Assembly: GCF_018143015.1 (NCBI RefSeq)
Contig: NC_054746.1
Location: forward strand, 14,499,532-14,563,531
DNA from: Lytechinus variegatus
Lineage: Eukaryota; Echinodermata; Echinoidea; Temnopleuroida; Toxopneustidae
DNA length: 64,000 nt
Reading direction: 5' to 3'
Below are positions 1-10,791 of this stretch, in pieces. The translations under genes were made by a program, and so were the position numbers. The notes beneath the pieces are model-generated. The model was not told the DNA's origin and did not search any database. It saw nothing but the letters and a program-made list of their open reading frames with translations. Numbering within the stretch: the first letter of the stretch is position 1; each line of letters starts with the position of its first letter.

Positions 1-228
1 ATGACGTAAACTTGGTAACTAGCATTAATGTTCTGTAAAAATAACATGCAATCAACATCATGAACACTTAAGCAGATGTGCTCAAACATTAGTGAAACCC
101 ATTACAAAATGCACTCTTTCATACAGAGGGATGAATGTAGACAACAATACTACAATGTTCGGCGAGCACAGAGAAACTAACTGTATCGAATGTAATATTT
201 TATCACCTGATTTCAACCACATACATTT
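1..228. other. Unassigned sequence, probably eIF3k intron
   Basis: AT-rich sequence with no exon-like reading frame that I recognise. It probably lies in an intron of the minus-strand eIF3k gene, because exons 1-3 are to the right and later exons were not found in the window. Confidence 0.4.
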
Positions 229-690
229 GTAATTCCGAAGCTTCGTTATTCCGATGGTTCGGATATTCGAAAGGTTCGGATATTCGGAAGGTTCGTTATT
301 CGGAAGGTTCGTATTCCGAAGATTCGTAATTCTGAAGGTTCGTTTGTCCTAAAACGAAGTGAGATTCGTAATTCCGAAGGTTCGTTAATCCGAAAACGAA
401 ATGAGGTTCGAATTCCGAAGGTTCGTTAGTCCGAAAATGAAATGAATAATGAACCTTATTTCATTTTCAGATTAACGAACCTTCGGAACAACGAACCTTA
501 TATCGTTTTCGGATAAAGAACCTTTGAAACATCAAACCTTATTTCGTTTTCGAATTATCAAACGTCGGAATATCGAACCTCAAATGTTCGGATTAATAAA
601 CCCTTTTACGTTTTCGGATTAACGAACATCGAGGTATAGGCAATTTACGTGTTTCGGAATTACGAACCTTCGGAATTGCGAATTGTAACC
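229..690. mobile_element. Foldback element built from TTCCGAAGGTTCGT-type tandem repeats
   Basis: The left half (about 235-440) is a degenerate tandem array of roughly 20-bp units containing TTCCGAAGGTTCG and CCGAAAACGAAATGAGGTTCG-like modules. The right half (about 460-690) carries the same units as reverse complement (AACGAACCTTCGGAA), so the element can fold into a long hairpin centred near 445. A second copy in the opposite orientation lies at 25053-25455 and shares the asymmetric spacer CGAGGTATAGGCAATTTAC, so this is a mobile family and not a local simple repeat. No protein is encoded. Target duplications could not be fixed by eye. Confidence 0.75.
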
Positions 691-1213
691 GATTTCACCA
701 TTAAATATTTAAAACAATGCAGAATTTGAACACTTTAAATATGTTCATTTTCTGGTTGGGTTCACTAACTTTTGAGCACCACTGTAAACACTAAATACTG
801 TGTGATTAATGGATAAAATCTTCATTTATAACCCATAGTTTCAAACCGCAGATTTCAGACCACCTTTGTGAGTTTAGGCCAATGACTATTATAAGAATTT
901 AATAAAACATTAAAACTAATCTGAGCACAATTATGGTAAAGGCATTCGCTAAATTATTCAATAAGATCAATTGTTAGTCTATTCTAGCTTGCATTCCTCA
1001 TGCTCTATAAAATACATCAAGCGGCTGCCATCTGGAAATTACATGTAGGCCTATTCACCTATTTCTTAAATATTGGTCATATTGTCTCTTAAACTTCATC
1101 CAAAAATAATGCAATTCTTCATAACCATTCATTAAAAGATGTTTCTGATGAAAAGTAAAATAAATTGCCTTTTGAATAAAATTATATCTCGTTTCTTATT
1201 TCTTTGCACTATA
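691..1213. other. Unassigned intronic sequence
   Basis: AT-rich sequence with no recognised exon, RNA gene or repeat boundary. It lies between the foldback element and the nested TA-flanked element, probably within an eIF3k intron. Confidence 0.4.
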
Positions 1214-3167
1214 CAGTGCGTATCAAAAAAAAGTTTACACTTTGAAAAAGCTCTGGGAATTAAATATTATACAGTGCGTAACAAAAAAAAGTTTACACCT
1301 AGAAAAAATCCTGTAAAATTATATATTTGTAATATCCTGATGATTTTTCCACACTTTAGCATTGGTACAGATCCATTTAAGCAAATGACGATATAACTGT
1401 CGAAAAATATTTCCGCTTGAGTGAGCACCACTTGCTTATGAAAAGTTGGTGAAAAATGATTTGCGCAGAACTTTGAAATAGTTATGCGAATAAAAGTAGA
1501 CCTTAATCATGAAGAACACATGGAAATTAGCAAGTAAAATTGATATGAAGATATCTTTTACCTTTTTAAACTTGTTTCCTTGCCCAAAACACTTCGAAGA
1601 GTGCATTGCATCCCATCCCACTCCCCCACACACCGAGTCCATCGATATTTGCTTTACACTGAGCGGTGATTTACATGAAATGGCTTAGGCTTGATTTTTA
1701 TTTTATTTATCATTGCCAAGCTTGGGAAAAGTGTGGAGAAACAAGTATTAAATGAAAATGAAATGTAAACCAACTTTAAATGATAAAAACTTAGTGAAAA
1801 ATGCTGGAGATGTCTGATATAAACTTTTGTTCAGATACAGTTATGTCCTCAGATCCAGCTGGCACAAAAAGGGTAAAGGTTGTGCTTACTAAGTGTTGAA
1901 ATTTCAAATTTGGGCGGCAAAGATGTTACAAAATGCTTGAATGTATCCGTTTTTATTTCAATTGGCTAAAAGTGCTAGGGAAATTTATGAGGAATGCTTT
2001 GCAGGGTAAGTTTGATTTCGCCCTTTCCCCTTGACACAGCGTGAAAACAAGCATTTCTGCGCAAACAGATTTCTGCGAGCTTTACAAAAATGGACAGTGC
2101 TCACTCAAGTGTAACATTCTGTCAAAACTTTTACCTTCATTGGATAGATGAGACCCAAACCCATAATTATATGTGAAAAAATTACCCACATGTTGTATAT
2201 TTTCTAATTCCAAGGGCTTTTTCAAAGTGTAAACTTTTTTTGATACGCACTGTACAACATGTGGGTATTTTCTTCACATATAATCTCGGATTTGAGTCTT
2301 ATCTATCCAATGAAAGTAAAAGTTTTGACAGTATGTTACACTTCAATGAGAACTGTCCATTTTTGTAGAGCTCGCAGAAATCTGTTTACGCAGAAATGCC
2401 CGTTTTCACGCAGTGTCAATGGGAAAGGGCGAAAACAAACTTACCCTGCGATACATTTTTTCCTACATTTCCCTTGCACTTTTAGTAAATTAAGATACAT
2501 TCAAGCATTTTTAAACAAATTAAGTTGCCACCCAAATTGAAATTTCAACACTTAGTAAGCACAACTTTCACCCTTTTTGTGCCAGCTGGATCTGAGGACA
2601 TAACTGTATCTGAACAAATGTTTACATCAGACATCTCCAGCACTTTTTCACTAAGTTTTTATTATTTAAAGTGGGTTGACATTTCATTTTTCATTTAATA
2701 CTTGTTTCTCCACACTTTTCCCAAGCTTGACAATGATTAACAAAATGAAAATCAAGCCTAATTCATTTTATGTACATCACAGCTCAGTGTAAATCAATTA
2801 TCGTCTTGATGGCCTTGGTGTGTGGGACGGGGCACAATGCACTCTTCAAAGTGTATAGGGCAAGGAAACAAGTTAAAAGAGGTCAAAGATATCTTCAAAT
2901 CGATTTTACTTGCTAAATTCTACGTGTTCTTCATGATAAAGGTTTACTTTTATTCGCATAACTATTTCAAAGTTCTGCGCAAATCATTTTTCACCAACTT
3001 TTCAAAAGTGGTGCTCACTCAAGCGGAAATATTTTTCGATAGTTATATCGTCATTTGCTTAAATGGATCTGTACCAATGTTAAAATGTAGAAAAATCTTC
3101 AGGATATTACAAATGTATAATTTTACAGGATTTTTTCAAAGTGTAAACTTTTTTTTAATACGCACTG
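1214..3167. mobile_element. Tc1/mariner-like non-autonomous element, outer copy interrupted by a second copy
   Basis: The terminal inverted repeats start CAGTGCGTATCAAAAAAA and end with the complement at 3167. Both ends are flanked by TA (1212-1213 and 3168-3169), as expected for Tc1/mariner target choice. The outer copy is split by an inner copy at 1272-2252 in the opposite orientation, so the pair looks like one giant inverted repeat with arms of about 0.9 kb. Open reading frames inside, including one at 2822-3397, resemble no transposase and shift between copies. A related deleted copy lies at 59152-59919. Confidence 0.8.
1272..2252. mobile_element. Inner Tc1/mariner-like copy nested in the outer copy
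   Basis: The ends are CAGTGCGTAACAAAAAAAAG (1272) and TTTTTTGATACGCACTG (ending 2252), flanked by TA at 1270-1271 and 2253-2254. Removing it and one TA rejoins the outer copy's subterminal sequence, which matches the corresponding intact end of the inner copy in reverse complement. This supports a true nested insertion at a TA dinucleotide. It is 981 bp and non-coding. Confidence 0.82.
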
Positions 3168-3697
3168 TAGTGCTCACATACATAATAATGAATACCATAG
3201 GAGACAAAAGTACCAGTCAAGTGCTAAAATATCAAACATACAAATACAAAGGAAATTGGGGCAAATATAATACAGAACTACCAGAACCAGCACTTCTTAT
3301 TCCAATTATTTCAACAATAAATTATTCCTCTGACAATTTTGTTTTCAAGGTGATGGTAAAAAGAGGGACTGGTACATGTATATCTCGAATATTATGAGCC
3401 ACTATTTTTCTCCTTCTCATGGAATAAAAATTAATCTTTAAGTAAAATTTTGTGTAAAATCATTAAAATTACAAAACTACAATGATGTCAGACTCTTTCT
3501 TTTTCAATTGTACTATGTAATAAAGCCTATCTAAATCTTTCCTCCTCTCTCTTTTTTGTCTTTGTTTTCTTCTTCTTAAAAACTTGAATAATCATTGGGG
3601 GTTCATAGGGGGCATCTGCCTCTCTGTCCCACCCCTATGGTGCTGCCCCTGCAAATAACCTGAAACCTAAATATAACTAAAATTCTCGGATGATACA
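3168..3697. other. Unassigned intronic sequence
   Basis: Sequence between the nested element and the next hairpin repeat. A reading frame running through 3168-3397 is an extension of the transposon frame and has no recognisable domain. Polypyrimidine-rich sequence occurs near 3540-3590. Confidence 0.35.
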
Positions 3698-3825
3698 GGG
3701 CCCTCTTTCATAAAGAGTTACAACTATTTTAATTGCCATTATGGCAACTACCATGGTAACATGGCTCAGCAGCCAACCACAATCAAGCTTACCATGATAA
3801 TTGAAACTCTTCATGAAAATGGGCC
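3698..3825. repeat. Small hairpin MITE with GGGCCC ends
   Basis: It begins GGGCCCTCTTTCATAAAGAG and ends with the near reverse complement ACTCTTCATGAAAATGGGCC. The interior carries CATGGTAACATGGCTCAGCAGCCAA, which recurs in diverged form near 38600-38660. It lies just downstream of eIF3k exon 3 in transcription order. Confidence 0.55.
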
Positions 3826-3904
3826 TCTGCTCATGAATATACCAATCAAGCTTGTTTCCAAATTAGAATACAAGTATAACAGGCATTGTGATAACAAAAG
3901 GATA

Positions 3905-4026
3905 CAACATCATTGTCTAAGAGGCATTTGCAAAGGATGACATCGGTATGTGGAAGGTTGGTCATTGCCTTGAGAAAGATAAGAGCAGCTGTGTGCATTT
4001 TGAAGTGCGCTGGATTCAGCTGATAC
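3905..4026 (-). CDS. EIF3K: EIF3K coding exon 3 (3' boundary uncertain)
   Basis: The acceptor CCATAG at about 4032-4027 is followed by G (completing Leu), then [10 protein letters not shown] and [20 protein letters not shown]. The frame continues beyond the exon into non-conserved residues, so the donor must lie near 3903-3908. Two GT dinucleotides are possible and neither is a strong consensus. Confidence 0.85.
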
Positions 4027-6040
4027 CTATGGATAGTTGGATACAAAGATGGAAGAATATCAAAATTATATTTACTCACACATTTCGAAAGTTGCTAGAT
4101 TGTACACATATTCTCCATCAATTCTGCACAATATTTTATTCCCCAAATTAGTAGAAAAATAACAGCTAAATTGAATTCTCCAAGACCTTATAAGACAATG
4201 GCTCCAAAATAAGAGGTTTCATTTTTTTCCCCTTGTCCTATTTTCCTACACACAAAAAATATAGATCTATGTACTGGAACTGATTGTATTCATTTTCAAT
4301 CCACCATTCAACATAATCCTACTTTTAGGGTAATTGTGATTCTGATTACTTTTTTAAAATCAAAGGTTAGATTGTTGTAATTGAATTGTAAATACTACTT
4401 TCTCAGATGATTGGAAAAAAATGTGGAACTACATGTAATCATACACCCTGTGCAAAATCAGATTTACCAAATAGCAAATTGATAATGATAAATTTCTGGT
4501 GCAATGCACACAAAAGAGCTTATAAACTTCAAATATGTGTTAGGCCATACATTTCAGCTTTCTTGATTCATACATAGTGCATCTTATGAACAATCGCTCT
4601 GGGGAGCTTTTGACGGAGTATTGCAATATGCTTTACTCTCTGTGCCTGAAAAGAAGCCAGGTCATATCACATCCTGTACGTGCTGTAACTTGAAAGAGGC
4701 TGACATTGTATGTTCTCAGGAGATAAAATCAGGCAAAAGACTGGAATCTCAATTAATAACATGAAATAAACAGCTCAGTCATTGTTTTCACCTATCCCCC
4801 ATTTCAAAGCTTAAAACATTATCTTTCTAATGTTTTATCCCACTTGATACTTACAATTTCAAAATGGCGAGATTTGCTTCCAGATCATATTGGTTTTCTC
4901 TGACTTGGATCTCCACATATTTCTCCAGGTTAGCAAGATTCTCAGGATTGTACCTAGACATTACAAAAAAAAATATATGGTACCATAGGGGGTCCTGAAA
5001 CTACACACCACTCCATTGCACATGCAATTCCAATGGCAAAATAAATGTGCACTCTAGCTCAGTGTACATGTGTGAAGCAGTGACTGCAGAGTGATGAACA
5101 ATCCCTATTCAATTTTTATACAGAGGCTGCAATAAATCCTTGAATGCAGAGAACTGGCTGTTTGGAATTTCGGAGTTATATCCACTTTAATTTCATATTT
5201 TCCTAGATATAGTTTAGAAATTGAGGCACAGGAAATACTATTTCTTTGTATGATAAATCGAGTGCATAGCTTTAGTACCCCTTAGGCCTATACATCGGGC
5301 GGCGAAATCAAGAGGTGTTCGGAAACATGCACATTTATTGTTTGAAAACAAAGTGCGTAGCTTTAGGTCCCCCTCATCATGATCATATAAGCCAGCAAAG
5401 CAATGCAAAATGATCAACTAGACCTCTACTAGTAAGCCTTACAATTATATTTCAAATAAAGAAAACAATTGAACTAATAATCAGGGTTGGCACAATAATT
5501 TTGTTTTGAAATACACTTTGTCTTTGCCAGATTTTTCAAACGGTGAGTTTTAAAAACAGTTTTAGTGAATATCTAACTTCGGCCGCCCTGCCCTAAACTT
5601 TGCTAAACTAAAGTCCTAAACTAAAATAAATGAAAACATTTAAAAAACATTTTTTTTAATAATACAACCCAGGCCATGGCAATGCCAGGCCCTGGTAGAA
5701 CATTGAACTATTAAGCATACCATATTGTGTTATTCATCATCTCTCATTCACTAGTTGATCTTACACACAACAGCCAGCGACTTCGCTCATTTACATCTTG
5801 GATGAATGTATCATGGAACCGTGTCATTACCTATACATCTGTATGCATATAGAAATCGCACAAGCCCTGCATGCAGCTGCAGTCAGTGTCCTGACTGGAA
5901 TTGTAACTTAAGTCAGCCAACAAAAAACCCACATCATTCCTGTAATTGTTTTTCCATGTAATTAATGATTCAGTTTCAATTTACCTATTTATACCATGTA
6001 GCATCGACGAAACAGCAGCTTGGGCCTGTTCAAAAGCCAT
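3905..6040 (-). CDS. EIF3K: Eukaryotic translation initiation factor 3 subunit K, exons 1-3 (partial gene)
   Basis: eIF3k is a small subunit of the cytoplasmic eIF3 complex, which binds the 40S ribosomal subunit during translation initiation. Three minus-strand exons join in frame: 6040-5985, 4953-4855 and 4026-about 3905. The joined protein starts [19 protein letters not shown] and contains [28 protein letters not shown] and LTNLP-type sequence ([15 protein letters not shown]), the conserved N-terminal part of the family. About 91 of roughly 218 residues are present; no exon for the C-terminal PCI/winged-helix region is visible, so it probably lies left of position 1. Start context is favourable (A at -3, G at +4). 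The gene is head to head with CMC2. The last donor is uncertain (GT at 3907-3906 or 3904-3903). Confidence 0.93.
4027..4854 (-). other. EIF3K intron 2
   Basis: Intron between exons 2 and 3 with consensus donor GTAAGT. I saw no other gene or well-defined repeat in it. Confidence 0.7.
4855..4953 (-). CDS. EIF3K: EIF3K coding exon 2
   Basis: Acceptor TGTCTAG and donor GTAAGTAT flank 99 bases encoding [16 protein letters not shown] and [10 protein letters not shown]. One leading base and two trailing bases (TT) are completed by neighbouring exons; TT|G gives Leu. Confidence 0.93.
4954..5984 (-). other. EIF3K intron 1
   Basis: Intron between exons 1 and 2. It is AT-rich, with no exon-like frame and no clear transposon end recognised. 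Confidence 0.7.
5985..6040 (-). CDS. EIF3K: EIF3K coding exon 1
   Basis: Start codon at 6040-6038. It encodes 18 codons plus two bases (AG) and ends at a GTAAAT donor. The split codon AG|G gives Arg at the junction with exon 2, matching the family's GIDRYNPEN-like stretch. Confidence 0.92.
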
Positions 6041-6470
6041 TTTATCCCTCAATATTGGTCGGGTCTCGGTTAATTCAGTTTCACGTGTGGGTCTGTGTCC
6101 GGGTTTAGGCGTTGAATGAGGATCTTTTGATTATTGCAATGAAATATGAATTTAAAATTGATCATAAATGTATCATTTTGGATAAATGGCCCTAATAGTC
6201 ATGAGTGAATAATAATAATCAATGTAAAATATATTTTTTCATCCCATGTTTTTAGTGATATTACTCTTTTTAATTTATACGACATGTAAAAACGCCTGCA
6301 TACGTGCAGTACAAATCTACATCTTCAATTGTATAATGCGTATACAGTCCCACACGTTGATCTTCATGTATTTGGGCATTCTACATCAGCTGCCGCATTG
6401 CACGTCACGATCACGTCCATTTATTGATTTTCCGTTGCTTGTTTATTAATTATTGGAAGAATAAGAGAAT
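6041..6470. promoter_or_regulatory. Candidate bidirectional promoter between EIF3K and CMC2
   Basis: The 430 bp between the two divergent start codons must hold both 5' untranslated regions and probably both promoters. A CACGTG E-box is at 6082-6087 and CACGTCACGATCACGTCC-like sequence lies near 6400. No TATA box is obvious at a convincing distance from either start. Transcription start sites cannot be placed from sequence alone. Confidence 0.5.
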
Positions 6471-6551
6471 ATGCATCCAGATCTGTCACCACATCTACAT
6501 TCCGATGAATGCAATGCCATCATACGACAACTTCTTGACTGCCACAAACAG
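6471..6551 (+). CDS. CMC2: CMC2 coding exon 1
   Basis: 27 codons from ATG to CAAACAG|GTGAAT. Contains the HPDLSPHLH signature and the first CX9C motif. Confidence 0.94.
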
Positions 6552-8564
6552 GTGAATAGCTAGCGAGAGCAATGAAAATAACAAGTCAAGGATACATATG
6601 TAGACTGAATACGGTTTACAGTAAAAAAAGCCAAGCAAGTAGACACTCATCCTACGAACGAAGGTTATAATAAACATGTGGTTAAAATTGACAAGACCTT
6701 ACTGTAAACTGTATCCATGTTAGATAGTTTAAGTAAGATGTAACTTTAATGTTATCGTGCATGTTGTGTGTTAGTTAAGCTTAATTTAAGTTAAATGAAG
6801 TGTTTAAATTGTGAGAATTGTGGTTAACATTAACATGTAAAACTAAAAGACTACTAGACTCTCAATCAGTGACGGACTGTAACACGAGGAGACGAAGCAT
6901 TGGAGGGGCACTGTATTGTAAGTGAACAATGCTGTGCTCCTCCAATGCTTTGTTGCCTCAAGGTCACGGTCCGCAACTGCTCTCAGTCATGCTTTTACCT
7001 TTACCTTTGCTTTGGCTTTTGGGGCTTTGGAAATAAATGTTGAATTGAATCGGTTCCATTCAGGGACAGGGAATTTATTTGCAAGAATCTAATCAATTGC
7101 AATTGCAAATCTCTTTGCCTTTGGAGTTCCCAGGTTAACCACATGTTTTGCAATCAATTTAAAATTTGCACTGAATCGCTGAACTGCTTTGGGAGTTTAT
7201 TTTGCCATAGAAACAATGTTTGAATTTTTATTAACTAATAAGTTTGACAATATTCTTTAAAAGTTGTCTGTACAGTGTAATATAAAAAATAGTATAAATC
7301 TCGTAGGAAGAGCAGATTGATGTTGCTTGGTTTGACATGGGATCTGAGATAGGTTTAATGCTAGAATCTTGTTAAAGGCTTAACCAATAAATGGCTTGAT
7401 CAGATTTTTTGTCATTAATCTCATCAGTTTGAGTGTCTCTTCAGTTCCGCTAGATTATGTCTTGATTTGATATCTATTTCTTCAATGTGTGTATAGGAGG
7501 AAAACCCGGAAAAATTCTAAAAAATGTTTTAAACTGCTAATGTTTAAACTGTTCTAATGTTTGACATGTTTTAAACTGCTCCTAATGTTTAAAATGTTTT
7601 TAAACTGCTCCTACTTTGTAACAGCCATATTTCAGCTGTCTAGGCAATTTAAGTTAATTAGTCTATAAATCTAGGCTACATTCTAGATGATATCTAGCTA
7701 GTTAGGCTCCATGTCATTTATGCAATTTATGATGTGATAATTTTACTTTAATTCATTTTTTGTTCCACTTTTCAGCACCCTATGAGAAAGTTTGTTGGAG
7801 CATGTGACGAATACAATACAGCAATGAACAAATGCTTTAAAAAAGAGGTGGGTCTCTCTCAGATTACCTTTTCCTCAATATCTCTCTCTCCCCACTAGTA
7901 TGTCACTTTTTTCTGCTAGATGTGGTCATTCTATATTTTAGAATCTGTAATGAAGATCATCAATATTGATGTGGTCATGTATTTATAGGGCCATCACCAT
8001 CATCAATGTCGTCATGATGGACATCATCATTACGGTAATGCCAATCCTTGTCAACATCTTCATATCCATCATTTTCATTATTTTGTAAATTCGCTGATCA
8101 TTCACTTTTTTATGTTCATTTTTTCATGTTATAATTTTTATCATTACAATTTATATCATCAGTTTATTTGTGTTTTAATGTACTTAAAAACAATTTGATT
8201 CAAATGAAAGATTAAAAAATTTTGTTTTCCTTTTATATTATTTTATAAATTTGAATATTCTGATGAGTATTTTGATTTAACATGATTTTTTTTATCTTTA
8301 AGAATTTTTCAAAGGAAATCCATGTTGTAACAAACCTTTGAATACAAACATACCTACATGTAAGCGAATGAGTATTTACCAGGTTGTGGCTACAGATATT
8401 TCACAGCTGAGTTTCATCATAATATGCTTATTCAGATGTAATGATTACATGGATCACTGCTCTCACTTCATTTTCTGTCCATTAAAACACAGTATCATGT
8501 ACGACTTCAAGCCAACAAAGAGAAGACAGAAGCAAGAAGGAAACGGATGGGTCTAAGTGTTTGA
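6471..8564 (+). CDS. CMC2: COX assembly mitochondrial protein 2 homolog (twin CX9C protein), complete
   Basis: CMC2 proteins are small twin-CX9C proteins of the mitochondrial intermembrane space, imported by the MIA40/CHCHD4 disulfide relay and needed for cytochrome c oxidase biogenesis. Three exons join in phase 0: 6471-6551, 7776-7847 and 8493-8564, giving 74 residues (human CMC2 is 79). The N terminus [20 protein letters not shown] is nearly identical to the family. The first motif is [11 protein letters not shown] and the second [11 protein letters not shown], both exact CX9C. The tail is basic ([11 protein letters not shown]) and ends in TGA. Start context has A at -3. Splice sites are GT-AG throughout. 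The exons are too short to appear as long open frames. Confidence 0.94.
6552..7775 (+). other. CMC2 intron 1, with a hairpin at 6873-6973
   Basis: Intron with GTGAAT donor and TTTTCAG acceptor. It contains an imperfect inverted repeat: CGAAGCATTGGAGG near 6893 pairs with CCTCCAATGCTTTG near 6937, and outer CGGAC/GTCCG bases extend the stem. This looks like a small palindromic MITE. Confidence 0.6.
7776..7847 (+). CDS. CMC2: CMC2 coding exon 2
   Basis: 24 codons ([20 protein letters not shown] then FKKE) between acceptor CTTTTCAG and donor GTGGGT, phase 0 at both ends. It holds the second CX9C motif. Confidence 0.93.
7848..8492 (+). other. CMC2 intron 2
   Basis: AT-rich intron between exons 2 and 3, with CATCAT-rich simple sequence near 7990-8090. 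No nested gene seen. Confidence 0.65.
8493..8564 (+). CDS. CMC2: CMC2 coding exon 3
   Basis: 23 codons starting [18 protein letters not shown], then stop TGA at 8562-8564. The acceptor is AAAACACAG. The sequence corresponds to the family's basic helical tail after the second CX9C motif. Confidence 0.9.
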   Translation, partial: YHVRLQANKEKTEARRKRMGLSV

Positions 8565-9590
8565 AATTCATATCACATTCAGTCCAGTCTGGACCGAATT
8601 GGACGTTTTGAAGGAGATGCCTTTATAAAACCTGATCCAATGGAAATGGGAGGAAACCATAGCTATTGCTGAGCTGAAATTTTCCAGATTATGTGCTCCG
8701 ATATTCTTGATGAGCTCCTGTTGGAATAACAGGTAAAAAAGTTGGTGTGATCATCTAGTATGCTTGCACAGACTCTGAACTCTCAATTACGACACAGTGA
8801 GGCAGGAATTGATCTATTCAAGCTCACCGGCATATGGGGGGGGGGGGCACTTGCATCCCTTTCCCAATGCTTCACAAAAACAACAACAACAGGAAATTAT
8901 TAAATGGAAAAGGATTGAATATTAATCATACTCTGGATACATTGAAATCACAAATATCTTTGATAAAATTAGAGTTTCATTTCGAAAAACTTATTTTTGA
9001 ATAAAAATTAGATTTTGAATTATTTTTTTCTATTTGCAACATAATTAAAAATGTCACCAACCACATATGCCATGTTGTGCCCACCCCACCCGGCCCCCCC
9101 CCCAATATTTGATTCATTACACCACTGTTCTACCAGATAATTATGAAATGGAAAAGGGTTAAATATTAATTACCGTATACTCTGGATACATTGAAATCAT
9201 AAAATCAAATTTATCTTTGATGAAATTAGAGTTTCATTTAGGAAAACTTCTTATTTTTGCTCACTTGCTACATAATTAAAAATTGTTGCCTAACCTTATG
9301 CAATGTTGTGCCCCCTCAAAGATTATTTTATTCATTACACCACTGTAACTCCCTGTGACCCTTAGTATGTTATAATGTTATATTGTGTTTTCCCCCACTT
9401 TGGTGTAAGCTGAAGGAAGAAGCTATAAATAAACTTGGAGTATTTCATGGACAATGGGGGGGGGGGGGTGTCATCCAGATGGCACTTTCAAGGAAATTCA
9501 TGGTTTTGCCTGTAACTGAATAGAAGGTAATGGTTAACTTCAATGTTACAGTGCCCAGCCCTGGTGTCACATGAAGTCTGTTCAAGTAGA
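8565..9590 (+). repeat. CMC2 3' flank with a two-copy direct repeat
   Basis: This region likely starts with the CMC2 3' untranslated region; AATAAA-type signals occur near 9000, 9427 and 9714 but the used one is unknown. Segments about 8893-9110 and 9137-9346 are diverged direct repeats sharing ACTCTGGATACATTGAAATC and ATTAGAGTTTCATTT, with poly-G and poly-C tracts near 8836 and 9095. Another G tract lies at 9458-9468. Confidence 0.5.
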
Positions 9591-10009
9591 CTAAATTTCC
9601 TTGATTGATGTCTGCTTTGGAGGAGCTAGATTTGATTTGCTGATAACTTGTAGTATGATGATTCATATTTTGATACCAAAGGTTTTGCTGTTTTGTATTA
9701 CATGTATTTCAATCTTTAATAAATCAATATTATTTAATGATAAATGAGAAGACCTTGTACCTTTTACTTGCATTTATTCCAGGCATTAAGTGTATTGAAT
9801 GAATTTCATGACATTAACCTCTTCATGAATAATAATTGAAAAAAGGTTATTGCAATTGTTTGTGCATTGTTAGTGCAGAAAGATGAATTAGTACCTTAAT
9901 TTCTGTGTACAAACATTTTTTTATTTTCATTGATCTTTTTTTTTTGGAACAGGAGACCAACTTAGTGCAATAATTAAAGTAGTGATAGAAATTAAGACAA
10001 GGACTTGGC

Positions 10010-10400
10010 TCTACCATGTAAACCTTGGCCAATCCATCTAAGGTTCGTTCAGTTAGCCTAAAAGCAGTTGGTCTACCTCTCACATAGTCTAATACCACAT
10101 GGGCTATACCCATTTGGTCTACTATCACTTTCTACACTCACTTGGTCTAATGCCCACTAAGTCTAATTCTCATCTAGTCTAATACCCAGTTGGTCTGATA
10201 TGCACTTTTGTATTCTTATTGTCAAATGAAAATTTACTTCATTTGCAATTTATTTAAATATGTAGATAAAGTACTGTTAGACCAATTAGAAATTAGACAA
10301 AATGGCTATAGCCTAACTGAAAATTATTGTAATTGGCTAAATTGATTTTAGACCAAATGGTTAAGTGTTGTTATAGACCAATTGATAAAAAGATATAAGA
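10010..10400. repeat. Foldback-type array of ACCAAATGGGTATTAGACT-like units
   Basis: Degenerate units of about 20 bp (TAATACCCATTTGGTCTA and variants) run on the plus strand at about 10020-10200. Complementary units (TTAGACCAATTAGAAATTAG, TAGACCAAATGG) follow at 10270-10385, so the block is an inverted pair of tandem arrays. Copies occur at about 20690-21090 and 59935-61030. Confidence 0.65.
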
Positions 10401-10791
10401 CAGCTGAAATGTATCATGCTTGGTCAAAGGTTTATGTCACACATTCATTCATGTTCTTTGCATTTATTTGTCTGTTGACATATTAAATATCTTTCAGTAA
10501 GAAAATGATCTTTTGATTTGTGTGTTTTCTTGTGATGTCATTTTACACGCTTTTTCAACAATGTCATTTACTGAATTTAGTGTGTCATGATATTGCATAA
10601 TTATAAAGAATAATGTGTTTTTAAAACATATCAAGGTATAAACTGTGCACAGTAATGTGTGTTAGATGTGGAGTTCTATATTTGTGGGAAAAAGAATTGA
10701 CAGTTGTGTGAAATGGTGTTCATGTATTATGATGAGAACATTATATATTACTTTGTAAATACAAATGTTTGATGTGATAAATTTGATTTTT
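10401..10791. other. Unassigned AT-rich sequence
   Basis: No exon-like frame or repeat boundary recognised. It lies in the part of copy 1 that is absent from copy 2. Confidence 0.4.

Noticed and set aside
2822..3397. 191-codon plus-strand open frame
   Set aside because: It lies in the outer TA-flanked MITE and runs past its end. No transposase motif is visible and the frame is not kept in the inner copy or at 59152-59919.
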